Positions 1-8,731 of a stretch of 10,151 nt of DNA are shown in pieces. Under the pieces are notes generated by a model that saw nothing but the letters and a program-made list of their open reading frames with translations, was not told where the DNA came from and ran no database searches. The stretch lies in NCBI GenBank assembly GCA_003024985.2, contig PXIH01S0122020.1; one strand, 5' to 3'. Position 1 is the stretch's first letter, and each line of letters opens with the position of its first letter. A program made the translations under genes and the position numbers. Source of the DNA: Euperipatoides rowelli (Eukaryota; Onychophora; Udeonychophora; Euonychophora; Peripatopsidae).

Positions 1-401
1 ATATCCGTTAGATAAATCTGACTAACGGTTGCCACACTTCCTGACCCCAATTCAAAATTAGCCAATCAGAAAGCGTGTGGTATATCATAAATCATAAACA
101 TTTATAAATTAAAAATATAATATAGCTGATATGGTAAGAAAAGAGGAATAATAAAAACTGAAATGATTGATTCAATACAAGTACCATTTTATTATGGATA
201 ATCAATTAAGTTATGAATATTGTAGTGAGCGCTTGAACCAAATTGCACACAACTTTTTATGTTAATATTCACTCCAGGAATGTTAGATATTGCATAATAG
301 TGAAATAGGGACTCACAGCAACATAGATATTCCATAGCAGAACTGTCTATCTTCACAATAATTAGTCCCATAATTCTTGTTTCGATACATTATAATGAAT
401 C

Positions 402-417
402 TACAGTATATACTGTA
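402..417. repeat. Perfect 16-bp palindrome TACAGTATATACTGTA
   Basis: The sequence equals its own reverse complement and is built of TACAGTA and TACTGTA facing each other. It is the cleanest instance of a heptamer that recurs across the window on both strands. No function is known to me. Confidence 0.85.
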
Positions 418-420
418 TAT

Positions 421-720
421 AAAATCTTAGTATGTGATACGTGGTAGAAATAGACTAGCATCAGCTATTGAGTAAATTTATAACTAAAATCCAATAATTC
501 TAATATTTTAGAATTATTGTCATTTTTAAAACAAGGGAAGGAGTGGGGAAATAAACAGGGGAGAGGGCAAAAAATGGGATAAAGGGGAAAATAAGATTTT
601 TAAAAAAAACGGGGTTAGGGGGAAAAAAATGGGTGGAGTGGGCAAATATTAATTGCCATCATTTTAACATCCTAGTGCATAGATGTTCTGCGCCTGGTTA
701 TTTCTTTGCTATTTATTTTG
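421..720 (+). repeat. Diverged direct repeat, copy 1, with G-rich polypurine core
   Basis: This segment shares an ordered series of blocks with 1204-1522. The blocks are AAAAT-CTTA near the start; AAATAGACTAGCATCA-CTATTGA (451 onward; 1238 onward in copy 2); a TTTTTAAA block followed by G-rich purine tracts; AAATAA; and then ATATTAATTG, TCATTT-AACAT-CTA and a GG-TT-rich end. The order of blocks is kept while the G/A tracts differ in length, as expected for two old copies of one element or a local duplication about 0.8 kb apart. No coding potential and no clear terminal repeats are visible. Confidence 0.7.
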
Positions 721-1203
721 TTACATTAATTTATGCATTCAGGGAGCAGCTGATTTTAGTTTATATATTGTTTCCGTTCGTAGCACGACTTGTTAATAAT
801 AAATGCAGTGCTCATATAATCTGATAAATTATAGGGTCGAAAAAAAGGCCGTAAAACAATGGATTTTAGTGCATGTGAGAACTAATGGTAATTTATTCAT
901 GTATTCATATTATTTTACATATGTGTGCATTCTTGTAGATAAAATAATATAGTCTGTATGATTATTCGACTTACTTTGTTGCAATTGGCATGCGCCTTTC
1001 TAGCAAGCATTATTTTATTTATGTTTCTGATTTCTAACGAGCTTAACCATATTATTTTTATTGTTTTATTCAATTAAATAAAACACTCATGTAGACTTCA
1101 AGCCTAGCCTTCCTTAAGTTTTCTGTGCTTATTTTTTTTCTTCAATCTCACCAACAGCCATTTCAGGATATAATCTCCCCAAAATTCAACATTTTCCGGT
1201 GCA

Positions 1204-1522
1204 AAATTCTTAAGTACAGTACGTAATACATGGCAAATAGACTAGCATCATCTATTGATAAAATAGTATCACCTATAGATTAGAACTGACAACAATTTAA
1301 TAACTCAATCTAATATTAATATTCGGTTTTAACTTAAATAATTTTTTCGTTTTTAAACCAACGGGTGAGACAGGAGGGGCAAAAAAAAAACAGGTGGAGG
1401 GGAGGAAAAATAAGTTGTTTTCATTTTTAAATAAACGGGGGAGGGGGGGGGGATATTAATTGGTGTCATTTAACATTCTATGGTGCAAATGACCTCGGCT
1501 GGTTTAGCTAGTTATTATTATT
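1204..1522 (+). repeat. Diverged direct repeat, copy 2, with G-rich polypurine core
   Basis: This is the second copy of the repeat at 421-720, in the same orientation. It keeps the ATAGACTAGCATCATCTATT block, the TTTTTAAA block, the purine-rich core and the ATATTAATTG...TCATTTAACATTCTA tail. Its core contains the sharpest G tract in the window: five G, one A, then ten G at 1437-1452. Copy borders are approximate because the flanks decay gradually. Confidence 0.7.
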
Positions 1523-2082
1523 TCAATAAGCAGCAGAATGTTGTAAAATACTATTATGGGATATTTATGAATGTTATGTTTCTATCTGAAAAGATGCAGT
1601 ATACTGTTATGGAATTCCAAGATTATTATATTGAATTTTAATAAAAGGTAGTAGCTTAGAAGTAAGCTAGTAGAAAACAGATTGATGTAGTTCATTACAA
1701 AAAAAAAAAATGACTTGCCTAATTCTTTCCTTCTCACCATCAAAATTTAAACGGGAGTTTTAAGCTTAATTACAGTTTGGCTCAGGAAAGCTATTTGTAT
1801 TTATTAATAAAAATTTTGATTTAGTTCTGAATGCACAAATATCAAACTAGACATGTTATCATACTGTTATCAGGTTTCTATTAATTTCAAATCAGAAGTA
1901 ATCCTATTAAGCTATCAGAAATCAACCATTTAACACCAAGGTACATGATTTAAAATTGAAGACTGTAAACTGGAGCCACGTGGAATCCTACCATTATAGG
2001 TTACGCATAGAAACTTACCTGCCGGATATCACTTAGTAATTCTGACATTCAATTTATTTTTGATTGTAATTGGATTTTTTTT

Positions 2083-2113
2083 AAAAAAATTATATATATA
2101 TATATTTTTTTTT
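2083..2113. repeat. A-tract / (TA)n / T-tract simple repeat
   Basis: A run of seven A is followed by a TA dinucleotide run of about 15 bases (2090-2104) and then a run of T. The whole is close to self-complementary and could extrude as a cruciform or hairpin. It is most simply a replication-slippage microsatellite. Confidence 0.85.
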
Positions 2114-2351
2114 GTTTACAGTTAGCAATTGGACTACTTGAAAGTAATGGTTATTAGAAAATTAGTAAAACGTCTATCAATTGGCAATTTAGCTAGCTAC
2201 AGCTTACTCACTGAACCAATATCCCTTTAATTGAAATTTACTGTAACATTCTCTCACAATATTAGCATATTGCATCATTCTTTCTTCAACACAATATTTA
2301 TGTTGTTATATTTAGTAATTTTATAAATAATCCATTCAATAAAAAAAATAC

Positions 2352-2533
2352 CTAGCAGTAGTTGTTACTTCTGGTTTTTGCATAGGTAAAACATATCCAC
2401 CGCGGACATGTAAGTTGATCTTTTCAAGAGGAGTGGTTAAGGGTACAAATGTACCAGTAGATGGCAAAGCTTCTCCAGTCCAGAAATCATACCAAACAGC
2501 TTTAGGGAAGTAAGGCTTTATTTCGGTTAAACC
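2352..2533 (-). CDS. GH31 alpha-glucosidase, internal exon C (barrel end into C-terminal beta-sandwich)
   Basis: This 182-nt exon encodes 60 codons plus two bases. It starts in phase 0 after TTTTTCATTTAG and ends in phase 2 at AG|GTATTT, a weaker donor than that of exon A. The peptide begins GLTEIKPYFPKAVWYDFWTG and includes PLEKINLHVRGGYVLPMQKP, ending PEVTTTA. YFP-x-x-x-WYD-x-x-TG and PL-x-x-INLHVRGGY-x-LP are signature stretches of GH31 enzymes at the move from the barrel into the proximal C-terminal beta-sandwich domain. The last two bases (AG) begin a Ser or Arg codon, fitting the TT-x-S-R stretch that follows in relatives (Arg854 region of human GAA, from memory). Joined to exon B the protein reads ...SPVLYQ-GLTEI..., the usual spacing. 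No next exon (the -NP--L-VAL-- and DDG-S regions) was found in the remaining 2.35 kb, so the following intron is long. Confidence 0.94.
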
Positions 2534-3279
2534 CTAAATGAAAAATATATAATTTAATATTCTATATTTAGAAAAAAAGAAAGCCATCAATATACAGCAT
2601 ATACAGTATATTATAGGAATTATGAATTTTTATAAATAAAAAAATATGTAATTCATGTAAACAATTAACAAGTAGCCAAATTGCTGTTTTATTTTTCCAA
2701 ATTTATAAAAAAAATATATTTCTTGGTTATTTATAACATCTATGATTTCTCTGGAATAGATAATTTAACCTCGGTAAAAATGTGCAAGCACTATGCATAA
2801 TGCCCACATTTGGCAACACATATACTGTAATTCCTGACAAATTTCAATAAATCTAATAAATTGACAGTGCCTAAGGATATATTAGAAAAGAGAAAAATTT
2901 TATTTAGTAAAACTTGCCGTATTGCTATAAAAATTTACACTTAAGCTGCTACTATCAATGGCGGTGAAAATAAAATCTGTATGAAGCAAGTGTTGCCATC
3001 TATTGACAAATGGCTATACCTTCAGTGTTTGTTCGATATACTGTGCTATTTTACACCACACGTAAAAATTTTATCATTTCTATTTAAAGAACAGTTTCAT
3101 GGTTCAGCCAATGATACAAGCAGAGGTCACGCTATAATTTTTTTAAAGGGGTCTAAAAACCCCCTAGACTAAAATCAAAGTTTTTTTTTTTTTTAATTTT
3201 TAGAAGTGAAGTTAAGTAGCATCATTGCTTTTAACAATAATACATCTTGAATAAAAATCAAAAAATCAATACTGTATAT

Positions 3280-3587
3280 CAGGCCCCTCACATCCTAATT
3301 TCAGACCCGGGACTGAAAATCCAGATGGGGCCTGCTACCGCTCTCTTATATTTTTGATAACTTTTTTTTTTTTTGCTGTTGGAACACTTAGGTATTACAA
3401 GGCTATTTACCTTTTTAATAAGTTTTTTTTTTTTTTGGCGGTCAAGTATGTCACAACTATGTAGTATCTTATGTAATTTGGTCAACCAACACTGACCTTC
3501 CCTCACCAGGCCTGGGCCCACAGCCACCTAATACTTTGAATATACAGCAGGCCTTTGTGGAAGGCCTGCTGTATATTCAAAGTATTA
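3280..3587. mobile_element. Possible remnant of a small non-autonomous transposon
   Basis: This block of about 300 bp has clearly higher GC pockets than the surrounding intron. It starts with CAGGCCCC (3280-3287), paired with GGGGCCTG (3327-3334). Between these lies an almost perfect 20-bp palindrome centred on CCCGGG (3299-3318, one mismatched pair). Further on come the palindromes CCAGGCCTGG (3506-3515) and TGGGCCCA (3513-3520), and the block ends in a perfect long hairpin (3529-3587). GGCC-rich ends with palindromes are common in decayed DNA transposons of invertebrates, but I cannot identify a family, terminal repeats for the whole block or a target-site duplication. The element call is inference. 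Confidence 0.4.
3529..3587. repeat. Perfect inverted repeat: 27-bp arms, 5-nt loop
   Basis: The left arm (3529-3555) and right arm (3561-3587) are exact reverse complements, separated by TGTGG. The inner ends are GC-rich (GCAGGCCTT / AAGGCCTGC) and the outer ends AT-rich. A perfect 27-bp stem is far longer than expected by chance in 10 kb and points to recent formation, such as a foldback transposon end, a snap-back replication error or a small-RNA hairpin. It lies deep in an intron of the GH31 gene. Confidence 0.95.
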
Positions 3588-5663
3588 AAAAATACCAATA
3601 TTTAATAAATATCAAGGGTTTTGTCAATCACATTATATAATCTTTAAAAATTAAATATTTTTACATGTTTATAATCTTACATGCTATAAATCAGTCAAAA
3701 TATTTTCAACATACTCTTAAAATATAAATTTGTTTATTTTATATAAAATAAGTAATCTTTTAGCAAAGAAAAAATAATTTTAACTTTGTTTACTCTTATT
3801 TTTAACAAAGAGCTGGAAAAACCTGTGATGCTAGGTATTGTGGAATTTGTATTTACAGTAAGCTACTGTATATATTAAAACAACTCAAGAGTTAGGAAAG
3901 ACTTAGTCTTATTACAAATACAGTAAAATGGAAATACAATGATTTATAAAATCAATCAAAAACAAAATAACAAAATGCACAGAGTGCAACTTTTAAAATT
4001 CAGATAAGAGATATGAACATATTGTATACCAGTACACGAGTTTAAAAATACGAAAATATAACTTTTATAATAAAATCTGATTATCTACTTTCGATCTATG
4101 ACTTTTTCTATTTTACAGTCTAAAATTACTTAAAGAGGTACAAAACAATCCAGAATATATTACGATTAGCCTACCTATATTTTTTTTTCAGACATATTAA
4201 GACATTTTTATTGAAAAATTAAGCAGACACTGTAGTTATGTCATAAAAGCTTTAATAATATTCAACACTAAATATGCTAACTAAAAATTACCCTATATTT
4301 TATTTAAGTGTCCGGAAGTTGAAAATATTGTCTCCAGTGATTAGAGCTAAATAAAACTACTGTAATTATTGATAATCACAATTCTTTTTTTTTTTTTTAC
4401 CTGGGATTTGGATAGGTGCATCGGCTGTCAAGTGATTTAAAACATGGCTTCTGCTGCTTTTTTTTTTTTATTGTAATTATAAATAAATAGTAAAGGGAGA
4501 AAAAAAATAGAAATTATTCAGATTTTATTCAAAACTCTGTCTATTTCTTTTCATAAGTTTTTATGTTGAGTCATTAAAAATAAGCAGCATTAAGTTTTGC
4601 AAAATTCTTCTGTTTATTTATTTTTTTTCATATCTTGCTATATATCGAGTGATAGGATTTAGGCTATATTTTGTTCAAAGTGCTTGGTCTTCCTTCTCCC
4701 CAAAAGACATTTCGTTGTTGTGTCAAGCGTATTCTATTGGGTTTTTAAGAATCATAATTGAAGTTAATTAGACTCATTCTCTGAAGAATTTAATTACAAA
4801 TTAAAATACCTGTAGTTTACAGCTATTTTAATCTCTCATTAAGCCATTTTTTTTTCATGCAAGCAAATACGCATCTGACATTTTTCACAAGGTTTTTCAA
4901 TTATTTTAAGTGTGAAATATGCGTCTAGATGCTTTAACAAGATCCCTGGATACAAGCCTCAATTTTATCTTCATGCTCCTTGGAGCTGTTTGGAACAACA
5001 TTATTTTTTAACTGTTACATAAAACTTGTTCTAGCTTTGGGACGTGTTAACACATTATCAAATTGTAATAGTATCACACATCTCTAATAATAAACCCATT
5101 TTTTTAATTTTTTTTTTTCCCTAATTAATTTGTCAATTAGAGAAAATAATTGATTCATTTTTGGAAATTGTTACTTCTTTCGACAAAGCTTCAAATCAAC
5201 AATAGTGCTGAGTCATTTCAGAAGGTTCTTTTCATTCAATACCTCTATAATAAGTGCCAATTCATTTTTTTAAGATTCTTTACTTTTAATAATAAAATTT
5301 TAAACTGGGCACTTCGTGGGAAAAAAAAAAGTATTAAAAGTAAAACAAACAATCCTCCAAATTTTCTGACTTCCTGGTAACATCATTATCCTAAATTATA
5401 TTCAGTATATTGGGCCAATAAAACAATTTGGTTTTTAAACTCATGAAAGATTATAGAATTTGAAAGTTCTCAGATGGTCTGGGCAAAAGATATTTTTATT
5501 TGATGTTTTTTTTTCTCCTCAGTTAACTTTCCTGTACTCTTTATAGAACACTCTTGCAACAGAATTAATCCCCAACCCATCGGCTATACATAGCTCTATA
5601 TACACAAATAAAAATATAGACATTAATTTTTATTAATATTAATTTGTATTGAATTGTACTAAC

Positions 5664-5748
5664 TTGATACAAAACGGGAGAAATAAGAAGAGCTGGGCCC
5701 CACAAGAACTGTTCATCAATATAATATGTCAATTTATCTTGTGGAAAT
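5664..5748 (-). CDS. GH31 alpha-glucosidase, internal exon B
   Basis: This 85-nt exon supplies one base that finishes the Glu codon begun in exon A, then 28 codons reading FPQDKLTYYIDEQFLWGPAL followed by LISPVLYQ. The acceptor is strong: a long T-rich tract ending TTTTCAG. The donor is GTTAGT directly after CAA, leaving phase 0. The pattern E-F-x-x-D-x-x-T-x-x-I-D-x-Q-F-L-W-G-x-A-L-L-x-S-P-V-L is a hallmark of the last barrel strands of GH31 alpha-glucosidases; human GAA and sucrase-isomaltase have the same arrangement. There are no stops, frameshifts or lost conserved positions. The open frame runs past both splice sites, but the residues beyond them lose all GH31 character, which supports the chosen borders. 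Identity as GH31 is very secure; the orthologue group is not. Confidence 0.94.
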
Positions 5749-6090
5749 CTGAAAACAAAAAACAAAAAAAAAAACAACATGAATATTTTAGTATTTAACA
5801 ATTAAAAAAAATGAATAAATTTATATGGAGATTTAAAACACTCCTTAACACAAATATCTTGTACAAACTGGAATGTTTAATAATTTTAACTTACTGAAAA
5901 TCATATTTACTTACAGTATATAAATGAAATATATTTATTTCATTTAATTGCAGTAAATACGGTACTATACGTACTGTAAATATACAATACACTGTATATA
6001 CTATAAAGTATAAACTGTATAAGCTTAAATTACGACGGTTTCATTTGTATTGATTCACCTATGGAGTCTAATCTGGTTGTTTACTTGTAG

Positions 6091-6139
6091 TTAGCAGCTT
6101 GATCAAGTGTGCAATGTAAACAGCGATTGATGCTGCTAA
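6091..6139. repeat. Short hairpin with TTAGCAGC / GCTGCTAA arms
   Basis: An 8-bp perfect stem (6091-6098 with 6132-6139) is followed inward by ATCA/TGAT pairing after a small bulge. It is intronic and close to a second hairpin at 6188-6232. It may be part of a decayed foldback element; chance is possible. Confidence 0.5.
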
Positions 6140-6187
6140 TTTATCCAGATGTTGAATTATACTTAATTAGTTGTGCTAATTGTATTT

Positions 6188-6232
6188 TAGCATATGCATT
6201 TACTGTAAATATGCTGTAAATGCATTGTGCTA
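6188..6232. repeat. Interrupted hairpin around ATGCATTTAC / GTAAATGCAT
   Basis: A 10-bp perfect stem (6194-6203 with 6216-6225) is extended outward, after a small internal loop, by TAGCA (6188-6192) pairing with TGCTA (6228-6232). The loop contains a TACTGTA-derived sequence. Confidence 0.6.
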
Positions 6233-7376
6233 CGACATTCTTGTTTTATTCATCTGATTTTAGCTTTATGATTTAATAATAAAGTTGTAATCCCAGACTG
6301 CATGTGAGAGTTGTAATCAATTACTGTATATATAGTATATATTTTTCATGTAATTGTAATTACAGTAGCATGTGCATGTGTAATTTTTTTAAAAGTTCAA
6401 ATAATCTATATCAATCCACATGATTTAATAAATTATTATTATTGTTTTAAGCCAATGTTTGGCTTTACTTGTGTCAACCGTACTTTCAGGAAATATCTAT
6501 TTAAATAATGAAGAAAGTGATTGTAACCTGTTGCTGTGAAGAACCAAAAATAAATTATTTTACTTTTAGTTTGTGTCTGAAATCATTCTTTTTACAGACG
6601 ATTAGTTTTTTTTCCTGAAACCAACCTCAAAATGTTTGCCTTATCTGTTCTTTTCCCAGGGATGGCATTTTTAGTCCTTTACTATCTAGTGCTGCAGTCA
6701 AGACCTGAGAGAGAAATTTTAACAGTAGGATAGTTTATTTAGGGACTCCCTTCACACTTCTCCATTAGTCATCTTGTTCTAAGTCACAATGGTTTTATGC
6801 AATGAGCTATAGCCTGTAAGACCAAAAGAATATTGAAAATGAGAGGGGAGGAATTGAGTATTCTGTTGATTTTCTGATTTTGGGGCCTCATGCTCCTTCA
6901 TGATAAATATAAATAAAATAAAAAGTGGTACAGAGAGAAGAAATCACATTTGATTTAAACATCTTTGTATATAGCCTACAACAACACAGATGAGAACAAA
7001 AATTCACATTAAAACATCTTTTTATATTGCAATGTAAATCAGATCCTTAGAAATAATAATTAGTAAAAAAAAAAAAAAAGTTGATAGGCTTAATATTTAT
7101 TTATTAAAAAAGAGCTTTCCTAAATTTTTTTTTAACATTTTGGAATACAGCATATAAATTTGTTACTTTTTATGATTCATGCACAAAATGCATCCATATC
7201 TAGCAAGTTACTTTGTAGCATAAAACTATTGGCTTATCAGAATGTACAATATATGATGAATGTTTTTTTAAATAAGCTTAGCCAGGCAGGCGATCATAGT
7301 TATCAACAATTTGCCTAAAAATGTTTTATAGATAAGCAATGTACGGTTGCAATAATATGTAATATACTGTAGGTTA

Positions 7377-7460
7377 CAGCTTCTGGGTCCATTTTGAGTC
7401 TTGGGCCCAGGTACAATATACTCCCTATGACCCCCCCCATATCATAGAGCCTTGCTGCAG
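7377..7460. mobile_element. Possible transposable-element fragment, GGGCCC- and C-tract-containing
   Basis: A locally GC-rich patch carries CTGGGTCC, TTGGGCCCAGG, the phrase GTACAATATACTCCCTATGA and a run of eight C (7431-7438), ending near GAGCCTTGC. The mix of GGGCCC, a GTACAATATA-like phrase and a C run resembles decayed dispersed repeats seen in many invertebrate genomes. I rely on general resemblance only and cannot name a family. It shares the TGGGCCCA palindrome with 3513-3520. Confidence 0.3.
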
Positions 7461-7588
7461 TGACCGTGTTCATTATAGAGCAATATATGATAGCATAACT
7501 TCTTGCTTCAAGGTTATTTTAAATTGTCAGTGGCTTACTTGTACACTGTATTAAGCATTTGTAATAAGTGCTCAGTTCTTCCCTGTTG

Positions 7589-7631
7589 TTATTGCCAAAA
7601 ATATTTGTCAATATGTTGACTTTGGCAATAA
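7589..7631. repeat. Bulged hairpin with TTATTGCCAAA / TTTGGCAATAA arms
   Basis: The 11-bp outer arms (7589-7599 and 7621-7631) are perfect complements. Inside them, GTCAA (7607-7611) pairs with TTGAC (7616-7620) around a 4-nt TATG loop. The only unpaired stem bases are a one-sided 7-nt bulge, AATATTT (7600-7606). Confidence 0.7.
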
Positions 7632-8270
7632 ATGCAGAAACAATTTTTATCTACAGTCGCTCTTTATACCTTCCTTTACCAAAGTTGACTTGCAGCTGAA
7701 GAAGGAAAGCAGTTATTATCCATCGCCAAGTTCATGAGATTGCGAGTACAGCCAATTTGTTACTTCAGCGACAATATTCACTGTAATATATACAGTATAT
7801 ACACTATTTAAACTATCTATTATAGATGATAAATTCTGCATATACTGAATTTAACACTAAAAGATATACAGTACATCGTGAGAGGCTCACATTTTCCTGT
7901 AAATGTTTTAATGTAGGCCTATTTTACTTCTAGTTATTTATTTTATTTTATTAATTATTTATTGATAGCCTATTCTTCATTTGGATACAGTTCTAGTTTG
8001 CTCCATCCATTGGCTTCTAAGAAAGTGTGGCCAACTTTCATTGATTGACCCCTGATGAATTGAATGGGTATTGTGAGCCCACGTTGGGAATTATGATTAT
8101 TGTTTCAATACATGCACATCATAAAATATAAAAGATGCCTTAAGAAAATAAAGAATGGTGTTGTAATTAAATAATTCTGAAAAAATTAAAAATATTTTTT
8201 TAAATAAAAAAAATCTGATAAAAAAAATATCCACAATGAAAAATATCGGGAGAAAAAAAAACTCTAGACT

Positions 8271-8293
8271 AAAAAAAAAATTTTTTTTTTTTT
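8271..8293. repeat. A10-T13 tract
   Basis: Ten A are followed directly by thirteen T, forming a self-complementary homopolymer palindrome. It is flanked by further A-rich runs (8190-8270) and is probably slippage-prone. Confidence 0.9.
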
Positions 8294-8447
8294 CATATCA
8301 AGTTTATATCAATGTCAAACCAGAGCAAACTTATTGAATGATTAAAGATTGATAATTTTTTTTTTAAAAAAAAGTGACAAATTGGATTAAAACATTAACT
8401 TTAAAAAAAATTTACCACAATACATACATACATGAAAGAATTAAATA

Positions 8448-8560
8448 CCATATATAGATACAGAAATATCGTAGATAGCTATACTGTAGATAGATACAGT
8501 CTATAGATAGAGAGATACAGTCTATAGATAGAGATATACAGTATATCTATAGAGATCTAC
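8448..8560. repeat. GATA/TAGA-rich tandem repeat, 21-bp period
   Basis: Imperfect TAGATA-type sequence contains a unit close to GATACAGTCTATAGATAGA repeated with a 21-bp step (8493 and 8514) and a diverged third copy from about 8533. CTATAGAT and ATCTATAG near 8522-8552 make the third copy almost palindromic. It lies just downstream of the exon A splice donor on the transcribed strand, so its RNA could fold near that donor. Confidence 0.8.
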
Positions 8561-8581
8561 TGTTTGGAGAACCATCACTTA

Positions 8582-8731
<150 letters not shown>

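Larger units (their letters stand above)
1..2351 (-). other. Partial intron downstream of exon C
   Basis: This is non-coding AT-rich sequence starting with the GTATTT donor on the minus strand, phase 2. No GH31 exon for the distal C-terminal domain (relatives carry a DDG-S type motif there) is visible, so the intron continues past the left edge. The stretch contains the diverged G-rich direct repeat (421-720, 1204-1522), a perfect 16-bp palindrome at 402-417 and a TA dinucleotide run at 2090-2104. The extreme left has a 7-bp inverted repeat, CCGTTAG at 5-11 and CTAACGG at 22-28, which is short enough to be chance. Confidence 0.75.
2534..5663 (-). other. Intron between GH31 exons B and C (3,130 bp, phase 0)
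   Basis: The intron is bounded by a GTTAGT donor and a CATTTAG acceptor on the minus strand. Removing it joins Gln (CAA) directly to Gly (GGT), giving the expected SPVL-x-Q-G spacing. No other gene is visible on either strand; short open frames inside are AT-driven and match nothing. The main structured segment is the GC-richer island and hairpin at 3280-3587. Long T tracts occur near 3180-3194, 3361-3374, 3421-3436, 4385-4399 and 4459-4470. Confidence 0.88.

Noticed and set aside
633-824. 63-codon plus-strand open frame
   Set aside because: It overlaps the end of the G-rich direct repeat, has no homologue I recognise and no matching frame in the second copy.
2981-3172. 63-codon plus-strand open frame starting MKQVLPSIDKW
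   Set aside because: It has no recognisable domain, lies in an intron on the opposite strand and is short enough for chance.
3288-3527. 79-codon minus-strand open frame with Lys-rich runs
   Set aside because: The Lys runs come from T tracts on the plus strand and the ends from the GC palindromes; it is a by-product of the repeat block.
5150-5380. 76-codon plus-strand open frame
   Set aside because: It is rich in AT-driven residues (K, N, F, I, L) with no domain; intronic chance frame.
8035-8110. Mixed-composition stretch with TTGATTGACCCCTGATG and GTGAGCCCACGTTGGG
   Set aside because: It looked like a possible old coding or transposon fragment, but translated frames contain several stops and no recognisable motif.
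3164-8293. CTAGACTAAAA followed by a T tract at both 3164 and 8264
   Set aside because: The shared part is only 11 bases, partly homopolymer, and the flanks do not align; too weak to call a repeat.
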